The notes under the pieces: model-generated
The model's input: the letters and a program-made list of their open reading frames with translations, nothing else
The model's database searches: none
Told to the model about the DNA's origin: nothing
NCBI RefSeq assembly: GCF_026274175.1
Contig: NZ_JAPHNL010000276.1
Span: forward strand, 1-40,302
Direction: 5' to 3'
DNA length: 40,302 bases
Origin: Streptomyces beihaiensis
GTDB lineage: Bacteria; Actinomycetota; Actinomycetes; Streptomycetales; Streptomycetaceae
Translations under genes and position numbers: made by a program
Shown: positions 33,889-40,302 of the stretch, piece after piece
How the letters are laid out: each line of letters opens with the position of its first letter
Numbering within the stretch: the stretch's first letter is position 1

Positions 33889-34992
33889 AGTGCCAACACC
33901 GAGCCCACGGGCCAGCAGCAGCCGGCGGCGGGCGACGCCGCACAGAACGTCGTACGGAACGCCGTCAAGGATTCCGCCTTCCTGAGGGCGTGCCGCCGCG
34001 AGCCGGTGCCGCACACGCCGGTCTGGTTCATGCGCCAGGCCGGACGCTCACTGCCCGAGTACCACAAGGTGCGCGAGGGCATTCCCATGCTGGAGTCGTG
34101 TCAGCGGCCGGATCTCGTCGCCGAGATCACCCTCCAGCCGGTGCGCCGCCACGGCGTCGACGCGGCGATCTACTTCAGCGACATCGTCGTCCCGCTCAAG
34201 GCCATCGGCATCGACCTCGACATCAAGCCGGGCGTCGGCCCCGTCGTGCAGGACCCGATCCGCTCGCGCGCCGACCTCGCCCGGCTGCGCGACCTCACCC
34301 CCGACGACGTCGCCTACGTCACCGAGGCCATCGGCCTGCTCACCGCCGAACTCGGCGCCACCCCGCTGATCGGCTTCGCGGGCGCCCCGTTCACCCTGGC
34401 CAGCTACCTCGTGGAGGGCGGCCCGTCCCGCAACCACGAGCACACCAAGGCGCTCATGTACGGCGACCCGCAGCTGTGGGCCGACCTGCTCGACCGGCTC
34501 GCCGAGATCACCTCCGCCTTCCTCAAGGTGCAGATCGAGGCGGGCGCGAGCGCCGTGCAGCTCTTCGACTCGTGGGTGGGCGCGCTCGCGCCCGCCGACT
34601 ACCGGCGCTCCGTGCTTCCCGCCTCCGCTAAGGTGTTCCGCGCGGTCGAGTCCTACGGCGTGCCCCGCATCCACTTCGGCGTCGGCTCGGGCGAGCTGCT
34701 CGGCCTGATGGGCGAGGCGGGCGCGGACGTCGTCGGCGTCGACTGGCGGGTGCCGCTCGACGAGGCCGTACGCCGTGTCGGCCCCGGCAAGGCCCTCCAG
34801 GGCAACCTCGACCCTGCCGTCCTGTTCGCCACGCCCGAGGCCGTCATGACCAAGACGGACGAGGTCCTGGAAGCGGCGGCGGGCCTCGACGGCCACGTCT
34901 TCAACCTCGGCCACGGCGTCCTGCCCACCACCGACCCGGACGCCCTGACCCGGCTCGTGGAGTACGTCCACGCGCGCACCGCCTCCGCCTGA
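33886..34992 (+). CDS. hemE: Uroporphyrinogen decarboxylase
   Basis: A 368-residue enzyme that removes four acetate carboxyls from uroporphyrinogen III to give coproporphyrinogen III in haem synthesis. Family motifs are all present: [15 protein letters not shown] (47-59, substrate-binding arginines), YFSDIVVP with catalytic Asp99, [16 protein letters not shown], and HVFNLGHGV near the C-terminus. A hydrophilic tail of about 25 residues precedes the core. It starts at GTG 33886. Its product feeds HemG/HemQ encoded 1.5 kb downstream. Confidence 0.96.
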   Translation: MSANTEPTGQQQPAAGDAAQNVVRNAVKDSAFLRACRREPVPHTPVWFMRQAGRSLPEYHKVREGIPMLESCQRPDLVAEITLQPVRRHGVDAAIYFSDIVVPLKAIGIDLDIKPGVGPVVQDPIRSRADLARLRDLTPDDVAYVTEAIGLLTAELGATPLIGFAGAPFTLASYLVEGGPSRNHEHTKALMYGDPQLWADLLDRLAEITSAFLKVQIEAGASAVQLFDSWVGALAPADYRRSVLPASAKVFRAVESYGVPRIHFGVGSGELLGLMGEAGADVVGVDWRVPLDEAVRRVGPGKALQGNLDPAVLFATPEAVMTKTDEVLEAAAGLDGHVFNLGHGVLPTTDPDALTRLVEYVHARTASA

Positions 34993-35010
34993 GGCCAGGG
35001 CCCCGCAGCC

Positions 35011-35040
35011 GTGCGGGAGGCCCTACCCGGCCTCCCGCAC
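35011..35040. terminator. Shared terminator of hemE and the FAD oxidoreductase gene, overlapping coding sequence
   Basis: Perfect 12-bp arms at 35011-35022 and 35029-35040. The 6-nt loop contains the stop codon of the minus-strand gene, and one arm encodes its last residues. Confidence 0.82.
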
Positions 35041-36402
35041 CGCCGCCACCGCCTTGCGCGCGGCGACGAGCACCGGGTCCCACACCGGCGAGAACGGCGG
35101 CGCGTACCCCAGGTCGAGCGCCGTCATCTGATCCACCGTCATCCCTGCGGTCAGCGCCACCGCCGCCACGTCGACCCGTTTCGCCGCGCCCTCACGCCCC
35201 ACGATCTGTACGCCGAGCAGCCGCCCCGTGCGACGCTCGGCCAGCATCTTCACCGTCATCGGCGCCGCGCCGGGGTAGTAGCCGGCCCGGCTCGTCGACT
35301 CGACGGTGACCGTCACGTACTGGAGCCCGGCCCGCCGCGCGTCCTTCTCACGCAGCCCGGTCCGCGCGATCTCCAGGTCGCACACCTTGCTGACGGCCGT
35401 GGCGACCACTCCGGGGAAGGTGGCGTAATCGCCGCCCACGTTCGAGCCGATGACCTGGCCGTGCTTGTTGGCGTGCGTGCCGAGCGCGATGTGCCGCTCG
35501 CCGCCGGAGACCAGGTCGCGCACCTCGACGCAGTCGCCGCCCGCCCAGATGTCCGTATGGCCGCGCACCCGCATGCTGATGTCGGTGAGCAGCCCGCCGT
35601 GCTCGCCGAGCGGCAGCCCGGCCTCCCGCGCCAGCCCCGTCTCCGGCCGCACCCCGATCCCGAGCACCACCACGTCCGCCGGGAACTCGACGTCGTCCGT
35701 CGCCACGGCCCGCACCCGGCCGTGGCCGTCGGTGAGCACCTTCGTCACCTCGGCGTCGTCGACCATCGTGATGCCGAGCCCGGTCATCGCCCGCCGCACG
35801 AGCCGCCCCATGTCCGGGTCGAGCGTCGCCATCGGCTCGCTGTCCTGGTTGACGACCGTCGTGTCGTAGCCGCGCCTGATCAGCGCCTCGGCCATCTCCA
35901 CCCCGATGTACCCGGCGCCCACGACGACCGCCCGCCGTCCCTCGCCCGCCCGCAGCGTCTCCAGGAGCGCCTGCCCGTCGTCGAGGGTCTGCACCCCGTG
36001 CACCCCCGCCGCGCCGATCCCCGGCAGCGGCGGCCGCACGGGCCGCGCCCCGGTCGCGATCACCAGCTTGTCGTACGAGGTCCAGAACTCGCCCCCGCCG
36101 CCGTCCAGTTCGCGGGCCCGCACCCGCTTCCCGGCCACGTCGACGGCCACCACCTCGGTCCGCATCCGCAGATCGATGCCGCGCGCCCGGTGCTCCTCGG
36201 GGCCGCGCGCGATCAGCTCGTCCCGCCCGGCGACCGCGCCGCCCACCCAGTACGGGATACCGCACGCCGAGAACGAGGTGAAGTGCCCCCGCTCGAACGC
36301 CACGATCTCCAACTCGTCCGGGCCGCGCAGGCGGCGCGCCTGCGACGCGGCCGACATGCCCGCCGCGTCGCCACCGATGACCACAAGTCGCTCAGGGCTC
36401 AT
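35023..36402 (-). CDS. FAD-dependent pyridine nucleotide-disulfide oxidoreductase (CoA-disulfide reductase/NADH oxidase type)
   Basis: A 459-residue protein. It has an N-terminal FAD motif VVIGGDAAGMSAASQARR and the family's single redox cysteine in FTSFSACGIPYWVGG. A second dinucleotide fold is AVVVGAGYIGVEMAEALIRRG, and the FAD-end motif is DIWAGGDCVEV. A C-terminal dimerisation domain has the AAKRVDVAAVAL and YAPPFSPVWDP region. Relatives reduce CoA disulfide or oxygen with NAD(P)H. ATG 36402 has TAGCGT six bases upstream and no clear ribosome site, consistent with a leaderless message. It lies between hemE and hemG but on the opposite strand, and a haem role is not shown. Confidence 0.87.
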   Translation of the reverse strand: MSPERLVVIGGDAAGMSAASQARRLRGPDELEIVAFERGHFTSFSACGIPYWVGGAVAGRDELIARGPEEHRARGIDLRMRTEVVAVDVAGKRVRARELDGGGGEFWTSYDKLVIATGARPVRPPLPGIGAAGVHGVQTLDDGQALLETLRAGEGRRAVVVGAGYIGVEMAEALIRRGYDTTVVNQDSEPMATLDPDMGRLVRRAMTGLGITMVDDAEVTKVLTDGHGRVRAVATDDVEFPADVVVLGIGVRPETGLAREAGLPLGEHGGLLTDISMRVRGHTDIWAGGDCVEVRDLVSGGERHIALGTHANKHGQVIGSNVGGDYATFPGVVATAVSKVCDLEIARTGLREKDARRAGLQYVTVTVESTSRAGYYPGAAPMTVKMLAERRTGRLLGVQIVGREGAAKRVDVAAVALTAGMTVDQMTALDLGYAPPFSPVWDPVLVAARKAVAAVREAG

Positions 36403-36414
36403 GCGCCCACGCTA
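36400..36414 (-). promoter_or_regulatory. -10 box of a probably leaderless FAD oxidoreductase transcript
   Basis: TAGCGT (36414-36409 on the minus strand) is followed by exactly six bases and the ATG at 36402. Confidence 0.5.
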
Positions 36415-36489
36415 CGTGCCCGCCACCGCGACGCGCCCGCCGCGCGACATGGGCCGAACGGCTCTGCCGGAAACGGCCACCCGGTTTGA

Positions 36490-36504
36490 GAGAGTGGGGG
36501 CATG
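36490..36504 (+). promoter_or_regulatory. -10 box of a probably leaderless hemG transcript
   Basis: GAGAGT (36490-36495) is followed by GGGGGC and the ATG at 36502. The G-run one base before the ATG is too close to act as a Shine-Dalgarno. Confidence 0.45.
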
Positions 36505-38073
36505 CGCGAAGCGGACACACGTACGGGAACGGGACGGCGCCGCGAGGCCGTCGTCATCGGCGGCGGCATCACGGGCCTCGCGGCCGCCCACCGCCTGCTC
36601 GACAACGCCGAGGCGGAAGACGGTGGCGGCCCGGTCCACGTGACCGTCCTGGAGAGTTCCGACCGGCTCGGCGGCAAGCTCCTCGCGGGCGAGATCGCCG
36701 GGGCCCGCGTCGACCTCGGTGCCGAGTCGCTGCTCGCCCGCCGCCCCGAGGCGGTGGGCCTGGCCCGCGCGGTCGGCCTCGACGACCGCCTCCAGCCCCC
36801 GGCCACGGCCACCGCGTCGCTGTGGACCCGAGGCGAACTGCGCCCGATGCCCAAGGGCCACGTCATGGGCGTGCCCGGCACGGCCGACGCCCTGGCGGGC
36901 GTGCTCAGTGACGAGGGCCTCGCCCGTGTCGCCCAGGACGAACACCTGCCGCCCACCGAGGTCGGCGACGACGTCGCCGTCGGCGAGTACGTCGCGGCCC
37001 GCCTCGGGCGCGAGGTCGTCGACCGCCTCGTCGAACCCCTCCTCGGCGGCGTCTACGCGGGCGACGCGTACCGCATCTCCCTGCGCAGCGCGGTCCCGCA
37101 GCTCTTCGAGGAGGCCCGCCGCCACCCGTCCCTCACGGAGGCGGTACGGGCGATCCAGTCCCGTGCCGCCCAGAACCCGGCCCCGGGCCCGGTGTTCATG
37201 GGCATCGAGGGCGGCATCGGTACATTGCCCGGTGCGGTGGCGGACGAGGTGCGGGGGAGGGGCGCGACCATCGTCATGGCCGAAAGGGCGGTCTCCCTGG
37301 GGGCACGGGGCTGTGTCGATCGGCGGCTCCGGCGCGGGGCGCCATCAACCACGCACGAGGGCGACTCGACGACGCACGCCGAACCCCTGTGGCGCGTGGT
37401 CGCGGAATCGGGCCGCGTCTACGAAGCGGACCAAGTGATCATCGCCCTGCCCGCGCAGCAGGCCGCGAGCCTCCTGCGCACGGCCTCCCCCCACGCTTCC
37501 CAGGAACTGAGGGCGATCGAGTACGCCTCGATGGCCCTGATCACCATGGCGTTCCGCAGGAAAGACGCCGAGGACGTCCTGCCGCGGGGCAGCGGCTTCC
37601 TCGTGCCACCGGTGGACGGCCACACCATCAAGGCGGCGACGTTTGCCTCGCGCAAATGGGGCTGGATCGACGCCGAGAACCCGGACCTGCTGGTCGTCCG
37701 CACCTCGGTCGGCCGGTACGGCGACGACAAGGTGCTCGGCCGCGACGACAGCGACCTCGTCGCCGTCTCCCGCGACGACCTGCGCGAGGCCACCGGACTG
37801 ACCGCCGGCCCGGTCGCCTCCCGCGTCACCCGCTGGCACGACGGCCTGCCCCAGTACCCCGTCGGCCACGGCGAGCGCGTCGAACGCATCCGCGGGCACA
37901 TCGCCGCACTGCCGGGCGTCGCGCTGTGCGGGGCGGCGTACGACGGCGTCGGCGTCCCGGCCTGCGTCGCCGGCGCGTACGCGGCCGCGGACGAACTGCG
38001 CGGGGACACCACCACCCGCGCCGGCCTCAAGGCGAACCCGGTGCAGAGCATGCACGGCGGAGCAGGAGAATGA
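36502..38073 (+). CDS. hemG: Coproporphyrinogen/protoporphyrinogen oxidase, HemY type (CgoX)
   Basis: A 523-residue FAD enzyme. The FAD fold is [18 protein letters not shown] (about 16-34), followed by [11 protein letters not shown] and [14 protein letters not shown]. The C-terminal FAD motif is [28 protein letters not shown]. In actinobacteria this family oxidises coproporphyrinogen III to coproporphyrin III, upstream of ferrochelatase and HemQ. It is 30-50 residues longer than typical homologues. The surplus lies at about residues 266-295, where the DNA resembles a dispersed Streptomyces repeat. The stop overlaps an ATG just before the hemQ start, so the two genes are co-translated. Confidence 0.9.
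   Translation: MREADTRTGTGRRREAVVIGGGITGLAAAHRLLDNAEAEDGGGPVHVTVLESSDRLGGKLLAGEIAGARVDLGAESLLARRPEAVGLARAVGLDDRLQPPATATASLWTRGELRPMPKGHVMGVPGTADALAGVLSDEGLARVAQDEHLPPTEVGDDVAVGEYVAARLGREVVDRLVEPLLGGVYAGDAYRISLRSAVPQLFEEARRHPSLTEAVRAIQSRAAQNPAPGPVFMGIEGGIGTLPGAVADEVRGRGATIVMAERAVSLGARGCVDRRLRRGAPSTTHEGDSTTHAEPLWRVVAESGRVYEADQVIIALPAQQAASLLRTASPHASQELRAIEYASMALITMAFRRKDAEDVLPRGSGFLVPPVDGHTIKAATFASRKWGWIDAENPDLLVVRTSVGRYGDDKVLGRDDSDLVAVSRDDLREATGLTAGPVASRVTRWHDGLPQYPVGHGERVERIRGHIAALPGVALCGAAYDGVGVPACVAGAYAAADELRGDTTTRAGLKANPVQSMHGGAGE
37299..37356 (+). repeat. Possible dispersed Streptomyces repeat inside hemG
   Basis: The stretch contains GGGGGCACGGGGCTGTGTCG, then CGGCTCCG and GCGCGGGG. From memory this resembles an intergenic repeat common in Streptomyces chromosomes. 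It is read in frame (residues 266-285, Arg-rich with an unexpected Cys) and uses rarer codons than its surroundings. Identity with the repeat is recalled, not tested. Confidence 0.45.
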
Positions 38074-38078
38074 AGGAC

Positions 38079-38816
38079 ATGAGCGACGAGAACACCACCA
38101 CCGAGCCGGCCCGGATCCCGAACAAGGGCAAGCTGGCCAAGGACCTCAACGACGTCATCCGCTACACCCTGTGGTCCGTCTTCAAGCTGAAGGACGTACT
38201 GCCCGAGGGCGCGGACCGCGCAGCCTACGCGGACGAGGTCCAGGAGCTGTTCGACCAGCTCGCCGCCAAGGACGTGACGATCCGCGGCACGTACGACCTG
38301 TCGGGCCTGCGCGCCGACGCCGACCTCATGATCTGGTGGCACGCCGAGACGGCCGAGCAGCTGCAGGAGGCGTACAACCGCTTCCGCCGCACCCGCCTGG
38401 GCCGCTGCCTCGAACCGGTCTGGTCGAACATGGCGCTGCACCGGCCCGCCGAGTTCAACCGCTCGCACATCCCGGCGTTCCTCGCCGACGAGACGCCCCG
38501 CGAGTACGTCTCGGTCTACCCGTTCGTGCGCTCGTACGACTGGTACCTGCTGCCCGACGAGGAGCGGCGCACGATGCTCGCCGACCACGGCAAGATGGCA
38601 CGCGGCTTCCCGGACGTGCGCGCCAACACCGTCGCGTCGTTCTCGCTCGGCGACTACGAGTGGATCCTCGCCTTCGAGGCCGACGAGCTGCACCGCATCG
38701 TCGACCTCATGCGCCACCTGCGCGGCTCCGAGGCGCGCAGGCACGTCCGTGAGGAGATCCCGTTCTTCACCGGGCGGCGCCGCGGCGTCGCGGAGCTTGT
38801 GGAGGGGCTGGCCTAG
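38079..38816 (+). CDS. hemQ: Coproheme decarboxylase (HemQ/ChdC)
   Basis: A 245-residue chlorite-dismutase-fold enzyme. It converts iron coproporphyrin III to haem b by removing two propionate carboxyls with peroxide. Seen: [16 protein letters not shown] at the start, the catalytic Tyr147 in [14 protein letters not shown], proximal haem ligand His170 in [14 protein letters not shown], and the [25 protein letters not shown] helix. ATG 38079 (MSDEN) is preferred; ATG 38070, overlapping the hemG stop, is only two bases from the AGGAG and would add three residues. It ends the haem operon. Confidence 0.94.
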   Translation: MSDENTTTEPARIPNKGKLAKDLNDVIRYTLWSVFKLKDVLPEGADRAAYADEVQELFDQLAAKDVTIRGTYDLSGLRADADLMIWWHAETAEQLQEAYNRFRRTRLGRCLEPVWSNMALHRPAEFNRSHIPAFLADETPREYVSVYPFVRSYDWYLLPDEERRTMLADHGKMARGFPDVRANTVASFSLGDYEWILAFEADELHRIVDLMRHLRGSEARRHVREEIPFFTGRRRGVAELVEGLA

Positions 38817-38836
38817 GCCGGACGCGCGGCCCCTCC

Positions 38837-38874
38837 GGAGCCAGGTCTCGGGGCTCTGCCCCGGGCCCGGCTCC
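38837..38874. terminator. Terminator between hemQ and the protease gene
   Basis: An inner stem CGGGGC-TCT-GCCCCG (38849-38854/38858-38863) lies within outer arms GGAGCC (38837-38842) and GGCTCC (38869-38874). The genes converge here. Confidence 0.65.
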
Positions 38875-38899
38875 CCGTTCCTCGACCGCCGGAGTGGCT

Positions 38900-40302
38900 T
38901 CAGCCGAGCGGCGTCGGCTCCTGGTGCGGGGCGCAGCTCGCCGCGCCGCCCTCGGGCACCCGGCCCTCCAGCAGATAGGCGTCCATCCGGGCGTTGACGC
39001 AGTCGTTCGGGCCGCCCGCGATGCCGTGCGTGCCCGCGCCCCGCTCGGTCACCAGGGCCGAACCCGGGATGCGGCGGTGCAGTTCCACGGCGCCCTCGTA
39101 CGGGGTCGCCGCGTCGCGCTCGGCCGCGAGGATCAGGGTGGGCGGCAGCAGGCCGGGCAGCGGGTGCACGTCGACGGGCTGCCGGGGCGGCACCGGCCAG
39201 TAGGCGCACGGCAGGTTCATCCACGCGTTGTCCCACGTCTCGAACGGCGCCCGCCGCGCCAGCCGCGTGTTGTCGCGGTCCCACGTGGCGAAGTCGCGCG
39301 GCCAGGGCGCGTCGTTGCACTCGACCGCCGTGTAGACCGCGGCGGCGTTCTCGTCCTCGACGGCGGCCCGGGGCGGCGGCGCGGCCTGCCCGATCAGCGG
39401 CTTCGGGTCGCCGTGCAGATACGCCGACAGGGCGAGCGCCCGCGTCGGCCAGTAGTCGTCGTAGTACCCGGCCTTCAAGAACGCCGCCTGGAGCTGTCCG
39501 GGCCCCACCTTGCCGCCCGCGGGCGTGCGGGCGAGACGGGCCCGCGCCTTGTCGTAACTGCGCTGGACCGCCCCCGCCGTGTCCCCGAGGTGGTAGGTGG
39601 CGTCGTGCCGGGCCACCCAGGCCCGGAAGTCGCCCCAGCGCCGCTCGAACGCGGCCGACTGGCGCAGGTTGTCCTCGTACCAGATCCGGTCCGGGCGCGG
39701 GTCGACCGCCGAGTCGAAGACCATGCGCCGCACATGGGACGGGTACAACTGCGCGTAGACGGCGCCCAGGTACGTGCCGTACGAGGAGCCCAGGAACGTC
39801 AGCTTCCGCTCACCGAGCGCGGCCCGCAGCACGTCCAGGTCGCGCGCGTTGTCGGGCGTCGAGTAGTGCGCCAGGTCCCGGTTCCGCTCCCCGCACTCGC
39901 GCGCGTACGCCTTCGCGTGGGCGACACGCCGCCGCTTGTACACGGCCGAGGGATGCGTGGGCGCCTGCGAGGGGGCCTTGGCGAACTTCGCCGGGTCGAC
40001 GCAGGACAGCGGCGCCGAACGGCCCACCCCGCGCGGCGCGTACCCGACCAGGTCGTACGCGGCGGCCAGGTGCGCCCACTCGGGCATGACGCCCACCATG
40101 GGGAAGTACATGCCGTTGCCGCCGGGCCCGCCGGGGTTGAAGACGAGCGCGCCCTGCCGGGCCACCCGGTGACCCGCGTACCGTCCGCTCGCCTCGGTGC
40201 GGCTGACGGTCAGCCGGATCTTCCGGCCGTCCGGACGCGCGTAGTCGACCGGCACCTCGACCGTGCCGCAGCTCACCGAGTCCGGCAGGTCGTCCGCCGC
40301 CG
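38900..40302 (-). CDS. Secreted tripeptidyl-aminopeptidase-like alpha/beta-hydrolase (partial, N-terminus beyond right edge)
   Basis: At least 467 residues of an alpha/beta-hydrolase protease. The frame stays open to the right edge, so the signal peptide and start are not seen. The N-terminal part shown begins just before CGTVEVPVDYARPDG, typical of Streptomyces Tap/SlpD/SlpE proteases. The oxyanion region is VFNPGGPGGNG and the nucleophile serine is in FLGSSYGTYLG. The Asp is in LILAAERDAATPYEGAV and the His in GAGTHGIAGG, within a C-terminal TAP-like domain. Cysteines near the end (NDCVNARMDAYL, ASCAPH) suggest disulfides. It removes short peptides from the N-termini of extracellular substrates. 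The GTG at 40276 is internal, not the start. Confidence 0.87.
   Translation of the reverse strand, partial: AADDLPDSVSCGTVEVPVDYARPDGRKIRLTVSRTEASGRYAGHRVARQGALVFNPGGPGGNGMYFPMVGVMPEWAHLAAAYDLVGYAPRGVGRSAPLSCVDPAKFAKAPSQAPTHPSAVYKRRRVAHAKAYARECGERNRDLAHYSTPDNARDLDVLRAALGERKLTFLGSSYGTYLGAVYAQLYPSHVRRMVFDSAVDPRPDRIWYEDNLRQSAAFERRWGDFRAWVARHDATYHLGDTAGAVQRSYDKARARLARTPAGGKVGPGQLQAAFLKAGYYDDYWPTRALALSAYLHGDPKPLIGQAAPPPRAAVEDENAAAVYTAVECNDAPWPRDFATWDRDNTRLARRAPFETWDNAWMNLPCAYWPVPPRQPVDVHPLPGLLPPTLILAAERDAATPYEGAVELHRRIPGSALVTERGAGTHGIAGGPNDCVNARMDAYLLEGRVPEGGAASCAPHQEPTPLG

Overview
The window is a piece of a high-GC actinobacterial chromosome, almost certainly Streptomyces. Reasons: very GC-rich third codon positions, many GTG starts, four-base ATGA/GTGA gene overlaps, Tat/lipoprotein sugar-binding proteins, and a gene order (ngcEFG - ROK regulator - xylFGH - dxs - permease ... 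hemE/hemG/hemQ) that I recall from S. coelicolor around rok7B7. No tRNA, rRNA, insertion sequence, prophage or CRISPR array was seen.

Layout. (1) 1-1300, minus: an NlpC/P60 cell-wall hydrolase with near-identical C-terminal repeats, cut by the left edge. (2) 2029-10501, plus: two sugar ABC importers around a ROK regulator. NgcEFG (N-acetylglucosamine/chitobiose type) has no ATPase of its own. Rok7B7-type regulator follows behind a strong terminator. XylFGH (xylose type) carries its own ATPase. The upstream DNA holds a DasR-like operator and candidate ROK operators. (3) 10740-14299, plus: dxs (isoprenoid precursor synthesis) and an APC amino-acid permease, with a small NYN-domain gene convergent to them. 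(4) 14725-27078: the accessory-looking part. It contains a LytR-CpsA-Psr (LCP) ligase, then a tight four-gene operon (Stealth phosphotransferase, unknown protein, glycosyltransferase-Stealth fusion, SGNH hydrolase with Ig-like domains), and an exported endonuclease/exonuclease/phosphatase-type enzyme. Two paralogous, probably beta-propeller proteins flank the operon. (5) 27136-40302: housekeeping genes. These are the fadA/fadB beta-oxidation pair, ribonuclease D, an orphan LuxR-type response regulator, DUF3000, hemE, an FAD disulfide-reductase-like oxidoreductase, hemG (coproporphyrinogen oxidase), hemQ, and a secreted tripeptidyl-aminopeptidase-like protease cut by the right edge.

How it fits together. 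The left third takes up amino-sugars and xylose and feeds central metabolism. The middle block reads as a machine for making, trimming and anchoring a phosphodiester-linked surface glycan: Stealth sugar-phosphate transferases, a glycosyltransferase, an SGNH esterase, a phosphodiesterase-like enzyme and an LCP ligase. It is the best candidate here for an undescribed system. The right third includes the coproporphyrin-dependent haem branch (hemE, hemG, hemQ). Six genes in the right third have a -10-like hexamer six or seven bases before the start codon and no Shine-Dalgarno, so they are probably leaderless. Strong GC hairpins mark most transcription-unit ends.
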